This document shows positions 60,202 through 64,000 of a stretch of 64,000 bases of DNA, one piece after another (position 1 is the first letter of the stretch; every line of letters begins with the position of its first letter). A program made the position numbers and the translations under genes. The stretch is from Halobacteria archaeon HArc-gm2 (lineage in GTDB: Archaea > Halobacteriota > Halobacteria > Halobacteriales > Haloarculaceae), in NCBI GenBank assembly GCA_025517465.1, contig JAOPKE010000001.1, positions 248,001 to 312,000 of the forward strand. Reading direction: 5' to 3'. A model generated the notes under the pieces. The model saw only the letters and a list, made by a program, of their open reading frames with translations, searched no databases and was not told the DNA's origin.

Positions 60202-60537
60202 TCAGTCCGCGTCCGGCGCTTCGAGGTCGGTCACATCGATAGCCTCCGCACGCGACTCCTGGCGAGCCGACCTGTTGATTCCCCACTGGGTCATCGCGAC
60301 GCCGAGCCAGAACACGGCCAGCATGCTCTGGCGCGTCGCGTCGTCGGTGGAACCGGCCAGAAGCGTCCGCCTGGCCCGAACCGCAGTGATGACCCCCAGT
60401 AGCCCTGCGAGAGCACCCGAGTGCAACGCGCTGCGGGCGTAAGCTATAGCCGTCGAAGACACGCCGCTCGTCTCGGTACTGTGGCGCTGACGCGTGGTAG
60501 ACTCCGGTCCGGTCCGTGCCGTCTGTGATCGTTTCAT
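60202..60537 (-). CDS. Small membrane protein, hypothetical
   Basis: A 111-residue protein with two hydrophobic helices (about 39-60 and 73-88) separated by an RARRTLL basic loop. ATG 60537 is used. I do not recognise the family. It lies between the GH3 gene and a 49-codon gene on the same strand, with clear gaps. Confidence 0.5.
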   Translation of the reverse strand: MKRSQTARTGPESTTRQRHSTETSGVSSTAIAYARSALHSGALAGLLGVITAVRARRTLLAGSTDDATRQSMLAVFWLGVAMTQWGINRSARQESRAEAIDVTDLEAPDAD

Positions 60538-60713
60538 CGTACGTCCGGGTTCGGACGCCCGACGCATACTTTCGTCGGTCAGGCAACACGTCTGCCGGTT
60601 CTCGAGGCTCACGACCTGCGCGTCGTGGAGCCGGAAATCAGCTCGCACACAGCCGAATTCGGCAAATTCGTCGTTCACGTCGTCGGTGGCCTCCAGATCG
60701 GGTCCGAACAGAC

Positions 60714-60863
60714 TTATTCGGAGTACCCTTCCTGGAGAAAGCTCCCCTCCGTCTCGTAGACGGACAGGAGCTCGCTGATGAATTCTTCTGGCGTCTCGTC
60801 GTCCTCGAGGTGTCGTTCGATTCGCTCTCCCAGTTCGTCGTCGAGTTCGATTTCGTAGCTCAT
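60714..60863 (-). CDS. 49-residue acidic protein (DUF7557-like)
   Basis: The start MSYEIELDDELGERIERHLE and the end SFLQEGYSE match a very small haloarchaeal family. The pattern resembles the ribbon-helix-helix part of some antitoxins (short strand, then two helices), but no toxin gene is adjacent. It lies inside a longer open frame whose upstream part is non-coding. Confidence 0.7.
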   Translation of the reverse strand: MSYEIELDDELGERIERHLEDDETPEEFISELLSVYETEGSFLQEGYSE

Positions 60864-60993
60864 TGGTTTGGCTCCCGCACTGGCCTCGACCGGTGCGTGT
60901 GGACAGACGGGGTCTGGAGACAAAAGTCGTCCGTCGGTTCGGACAGTGTCGGCAGGGACGAGCGGATCCGGAACCCGGGTCGAACGGTCCCAG

Positions 60994-61815
60994 TCACTCG
61001 CCGTCGTCGGGGACGTCGCGGACCTCGTAGCTGACGTTCTGGTCGCGGAGGCTGTCGGTGTGCGACGACAGCCGGTCGGCAGTCGCGACCAGTAGCACGT
61101 CGAGTCCCTTCGTCGCCGCCTCTCGGACGGCATCGGCGCTGGCGAAGCGAATGTCGATAGACAGGCCGGCCCGCCGCGCCGCGACGATGGCCTCGTTCCC
61201 GGCGACGGCAACGAGGTCGTGGTCGTCGGCGAACTCGACGATCGCGTCGCCGTCCACCATCTCGCTCCCCCCGTCCTCGATCCGCGGGACGGAGACGATG
61301 GTCACCGATCCGTACTCGTAATCGACGACGCCGTCGAAGTCCGTCACGCCGACGTCCTCGCCCGACTCGGCGTCGGTGGCTGCAACTCCGGTTGCAGTTC
61401 CCGCCGCGCCCGGCGTCGCGTGGAGGATCCCGTCGCGCATCGACAGCGAGACGCGTTCTCCCTCGCGTATCTCGCCGGTCGCGATCGCCGCGTCGATGTC
61501 GACCTGGCCCACGACGTCGTCGGAGACGTGGTCGACGAACTCTCTGAGTTCGGTCGTGTGAGAGATGAGCCAGTCGACGCCCTCCTTGGTGACCTCGTAC
61601 CGGCCGCGGCCGAGTTTGCGGACGTACTCGCGCTCGACGAGGTCCTGAAGGTAGTTGCTGACCGCCTGCGACGTGATGCCGATCACGTCGGCGATCTCCT
61701 GCTGGCTGACCGCCGGCTGGCGGTCCGCTATCTGGACGAGGATCTGGTACTGCGTCGCGTTGCGCTTGTTCCGGAGGACCGACGCGCTCGTCCCGGACGT
61801 GGCGTCCTTCGCCAT
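60994..61815 (-). CDS. Winged-helix transcriptional regulator (MarR-like) of the cobalamin region
   Basis: A 273-residue protein with an N-terminal winged helix (SQQEIADVIGITSQAVSNYL, then LVEREYVRKLGRGRYEVTKEG, residues about 37-80) and a C-terminal part of roughly 190 residues. That part has beta-segments (VSLSMRDGILHA) and a Rossmann-like end (ADDHDLVAVAGNEAIVAARR). The C-terminal domain is likely to sense a ligand. It is divergent from cbiT with 149 bp between starts. Palindromes overlap the promoter of each gene, suggesting self-control and control of the cobalamin operon. Confidence 0.82.
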   Translation of the reverse strand: MAKDATSGTSASVLRNKRNATQYQILVQIADRQPAVSQQEIADVIGITSQAVSNYLQDLVEREYVRKLGRGRYEVTKEGVDWLISHTTELREFVDHVSDDVVGQVDIDAAIATGEIREGERVSLSMRDGILHATPGAAGTATGVAATDAESGEDVGVTDFDGVVDYEYGSVTIVSVPRIEDGGSEMVDGDAIVEFADDHDLVAVAGNEAIVAARRAGLSIDIRFASADAVREAATKGLDVLLVATADRLSSHTDSLRDQNVSYEVRDVPDDGE

Positions 61816-61838
61816 CGACTACCTGTCCGGCGTCGACG

Positions 61839-61854
61839 CGCAAATACCTTTGCG
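61839..61854 (-). promoter_or_regulatory. Operator-like palindrome at the regulator promoter
   Basis: CGCAAA-TACC-TTTGCG covers the probable TATA region (GGTATTTG on the minus strand) about 30 bp ahead of the regulator ATG. Repressor binding here would shut its own gene. Confidence 0.5.
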
Positions 61855-61920
61855 TTAGTTCGCGCTCGCTTGCCCCTATCGGCGTCCACCGACGCCTTTA
61901 CACAATGCAGTTTTGATTAG

Positions 61921-61936
61921 AACAACCATAATTGTT
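61921..61936 (+). promoter_or_regulatory. Operator-like palindrome at the cbiT promoter
   Basis: AACAA-CCATAA-TTGTT overlaps the AT-rich TATA region (ATAATTGTTTTAC) about 30 bp ahead of the cbiT start. It differs in sequence from the palindrome at the regulator promoter. Confidence 0.45.
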
Positions 61937-61964
61937 TTACGAGTCACGAAAGTTGCACTAGTCG

Positions 61965-62597
61965 ATGTCCCGCGTTGCGCTCCCCCACGACGCGAAGGCC
62001 GGACCGACCAAACCGGAGGTTCGGGCCGTCCTCATGAGTAAACTCGCGCTGTCCGACGCCGACCACTTCGTCGAGGTCGGGTCGTGTACCGGCGCCGTCA
62101 CCATCGAAGCGGCCCGCCGGGCGGGCCGGGTCACCGCGCTCGAGCGCAAGCCCGACCGCCTCGACGTCACCCGTAAGAACCTCGACGCGAACGACACCGA
62201 CGCGCCGGTCGACCTCAGGGCGGCCGAAGCCCCGGAGGGAATACCGGACGACGCGACGGCGCTGTTCCTGGGCGGCAGCCGGAACTACGAGGCCGTCCTC
62301 GACCGCGCCGTGGCGGCCGGCATCGACAGAGTCGTGATGAACGTCTCGCGCCTGGAAGTCGCCGGCGCGGCGACGCAGGCCTTCCGCGAGCGCGACGTGC
62401 TCGACGAGGTCGTCCAGTTCCAGGTGAGCCACGGATACGAGCTGGCGGGCGCGACGAGCTTCGACTCGGAGAACCCCGTCTACATGCTCGTCGGTAGCGC
62501 CGACGTCTCCGACGGCGACGACCGGGTCGCCGCGGACGGGGGCCGCACCCCGGCCACCGACAAACAGACCCGTTCCGGCACGGAGGGGTCCCGATGA
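61965..62597 (+). CDS. cbiT: Cobalt-precorrin methyltransferase/decarboxylase CbiT
   Basis: A 210-residue SAM-dependent methyltransferase: Rossmann motif VEVGSCTGAVTIEAA, then ALERKPDRLDVTRKNL, LFLGGSRNYEAVLDRA and a C-terminal strand NPVYMLVG. The N-terminal AGPTKPEVRAVLMSKL matches CbiT. It methylates C15 and decarboxylates the acetate on ring C in the anaerobic cobalamin pathway. A disordered tail (about 175-210) is extra. The stop overlaps the next start, giving an operon with cbiL and cbiF. A leaderless start is likely. Confidence 0.95.
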   Translation: MSRVALPHDAKAGPTKPEVRAVLMSKLALSDADHFVEVGSCTGAVTIEAARRAGRVTALERKPDRLDVTRKNLDANDTDAPVDLRAAEAPEGIPDDATALFLGGSRNYEAVLDRAVAAGIDRVVMNVSRLEVAGAATQAFRERDVLDEVVQFQVSHGYELAGATSFDSENPVYMLVGSADVSDGDDRVAADGGRTPATDKQTRSGTEGSR

Positions 62598-63403
62598 CGC
62601 TCTACGGTGTCGGGCTGGGCCCCGGCCAGTCGGATCTGGTGACCGTCCGCGGGAAGCGAGTCCTCGAACGCGCCGACGTGGTGTACTCGCCGGGCCGACT
62701 CTCCCGGTCGGTGGCGACGGACCACGTCCCCGAGGACCGCATCGGGGACCTCGACTTCCCGATGACGCGCGACGAGGAGAAACTGCGCAGCGCCTGGACG
62801 GAGGCGGCCGCCGCGATCGCGCCGACGGCGCGCGAGGACGACGTCGCGTTCGTGACGCTGGGGGACCCGAACGTCTACTCGACCTTCGGACACCTCCGGC
62901 GGACGATGGCGGCGTTCCACGACGACGTCGACCTCGAAGTCGTCCCGGGCGTCAGCGCCGTGACGGCGTTCGCGACGGCGCTCGGCGTCGAGATTCCCGC
63001 GGGGTCAGGCCTCGCCCTCCGGGAGGCTGCCGGCGGCCACTCGCCGACTGGACCGGACCGGATGGTCCTGTTCAAAGTCACGGACGCGCCAACGACCCAC
63101 GAGGGATTGGTCGACGCGGGCTACGACGTGGTGTACGGTCGGCGCCTGTTCATGGAACAGGGCGAGACGCTGGTCACCGACGACCCCGCCGACGTCGACG
63201 AGCGCGATTACTACACGCTGGCCTACGCCGATCGCGACGACCCGACGGCCGACCTGGCTACCGCCGCGTTCGAGACGACCGACTCCCCGACTGTGACGGA
63301 CGGTGGCACGCCGACGGACGGCGGCAGGCCGATGGGCGAGGCCACCCTCGAACAGGCGGAGAGCGAGGCCTGTGGCGACGAACCGCCGGAGGGGAACCGA
63401 TGA
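62594..63403 (+). CDS. cbiL: Cobalt-factor II C20-methyltransferase CbiL
   Basis: A 269-residue tetrapyrrole methylase with MTLYGVGLGPGQSDLVTVRG at the N terminus, TLGDPNVYSTFGHL and VPGVSAVTAFATALG in the middle, and VTDDPADVDERDYYTLAYA at the end. It adds a methyl group at C20 of the corrin macrocycle, using SAM. It overlaps both neighbours by four bases. The last 45 residues are low in complexity and not part of the fold. Confidence 0.93.
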   Translation: MTLYGVGLGPGQSDLVTVRGKRVLERADVVYSPGRLSRSVATDHVPEDRIGDLDFPMTRDEEKLRSAWTEAAAAIAPTAREDDVAFVTLGDPNVYSTFGHLRRTMAAFHDDVDLEVVPGVSAVTAFATALGVEIPAGSGLALREAAGGHSPTGPDRMVLFKVTDAPTTHEGLVDAGYDVVYGRRLFMEQGETLVTDDPADVDERDYYTLAYADRDDPTADLATAAFETTDSPTVTDGGTPTDGGRPMGEATLEQAESEACGDEPPEGNR

Positions 63404-64000
63404 CGGACCCACAGGACGCGATGGACGCCGAATCCGTCGAACGCGACCCGCGTGTCCACGAGAGAACCGCAGGCGAGGAACAGGAGGGAATCCCCTTCAT
63501 CGGTGCCGGCCCGGGCGACCCCGGGCTGCTGACCGTGAAAGGCCGCGATCTCGTGGAGGCGGCCGACCTCGTGGTCCACGCGGGGTCGCTGGTCAACAGC
63601 GAACTGCTGGAGGAGTTCTGTGCCGACGCCGAGCAGGTGTCGAGCATCGGCAAGGACCTCGAAGAGCTGATCCCGCTGATGCGCGACGCCTACGAGCGAG
63701 GGAGAACCGTCGTCCGCCTCCACAGCGGCGACCCCGCCATCTACGGCGCCGCCCTGGAGCAGATGGACGCGCTGGAGTGCGAGGACGTCCCGACTTACTT
63801 CGTCCCCGGCGTCACGTCGGCGTTCGCCGCCAGCGCGACGCTCCGGACCCAACTCACCCTGAACGAAGTCGCCAACCACGTCGCGTTCACGCGCCCACAG
63901 GGCAAGACCCTCTCCGAGGACGAGGACCACATCTCCGAGTTCGTCGAGATGGGCGACGTGACGACCTGTATCTACCTCGGTACCCACGCCGTCCGCGACA
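63400..64000 (+). CDS. cbiF: Cobalt-precorrin-4 C11-methyltransferase CbiF, N-terminal part
   Basis: The first 200 residues are present; the gene runs off the window. After a 30-residue acidic lead it has IPFIGAGPGDPGLLTVKGRD, VHAGSLVN, LHSGDPAIYGAALEQ and VPGVTSAFAASATL, the full N-terminal signature of CbiF/CobM. It methylates C11 of the macrocycle. Start overlaps the stop of cbiL. The HAGSLV motif separates it from CbiH and CbiL relatives. Confidence 0.93.
   Translation, partial: MTDPQDAMDAESVERDPRVHERTAGEEQEGIPFIGAGPGDPGLLTVKGRDLVEAADLVVHAGSLVNSELLEEFCADAEQVSSIGKDLEELIPLMRDAYERGRTVVRLHSGDPAIYGAALEQMDALECEDVPTYFVPGVTSAFAASATLRTQLTLNEVANHVAFTRPQGKTLSEDEDHISEFVEMGDVTTCIYLGTHAVRD

Noticed and set aside
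60714-60863. Toxin-antitoxin pair
   Set aside because: The 49-residue protein looks antitoxin-like in fold but no toxin-like partner is adjacent.
61860-61964. Cobalamin riboswitch before cbiT
   Set aside because: The start seems leaderless, leaving no transcribed leader, and no B12-box-like sequence is visible.

Overview
This window is a chromosomal stretch of a halophilic archaeon (class Halobacteria). The evidence is strongly acidic proteins, high GC, TATA-type promoters about 28-32 bp ahead of apparently leaderless starts, archaeal-type ribosomal, RNA polymerase, SRP and RNase P parts, a halocyanin, and S-layer glycoproteins with PGF-CTERM tails beside an archaeosortase. The tandem S-layer pair and the Gfo6-type sugar dehydrogenase suggest a relative of Haloarcula or Halomicrobium; that placement is inference.

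Layout. 1-17.9 kb is a surface-appendage or secretion locus. It holds the end of a type II/IV secretion ATPase and a PilC/TadC-like membrane protein, followed by five pilin-like proteins in one operon. After these come a giant CARDB-rich pilin-like protein on the other strand, tRNA-Ala, a second diverged copy of the same five-gene set, and two ~600-residue paralogues with pilin-like N termini. 18.3-20.8 kb is the rpsO - degenerate RecJ/Cdc45-like - Pcc1 - rps3ae operon. 20.9-25.7 kb holds a halocyanin, a GrpB-family protein, phosphomevalonate decarboxylase, a DRG GTPase and a fused double glyoxalase. 26-32.1 kb carries two tandem S-layer glycoprotein genes with a shared leader and terminator, then artA, the archaeosortase that should process them. 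32.1-33.1 kb is a non-coding repeat element.

33.1-43 kb includes dphB, trm5, tRNA-Thr followed by odd T-arm copies, a 4-TM protein with 13 DUF1508 (YegP-like) modules, cytochrome oxidase subunit III, rpoL and a zinc-ribbon/CAP-domain protein. 43-49.7 kb has an M48 peptidase, a HEAT-repeat membrane protein, a Gfo6-like dehydrogenase, hisF and an HtrA-like protease. 49.95-50.26 kb is the SRP (7S) RNA gene, which the ORFs do not reveal. 50.4-57.4 kb has a response regulator, MscS channel, YhbY, a second copy of the repeat element, RNase P component 4, two GT4 glycosyltransferases, a CoA-binding protein and a RecA-like protein. 57.5-64 kb has tRNA-Arg with a second T-arm array, a GH3 beta-glucosidase, a winged-helix regulator and the start of a cobalamin operon (cbiT-cbiL-cbiF, truncated by the window end).

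The observations most worth following are: (i) two five-gene pilin-like sets plus three large pilin-like surface proteins around one secretion motor; (ii) alternating direct and inverted copies of the tRNA T-arm, about 60 bp apart, downstream of two unrelated tRNA genes; (iii) a two-copy dispersed GC-rich element with inverted arms, one copy lying between rnp4 and yhbY; (iv) the 13-fold DUF1508 membrane protein; and (v) the duplicated S-layer leader, terminator and sortase unit.
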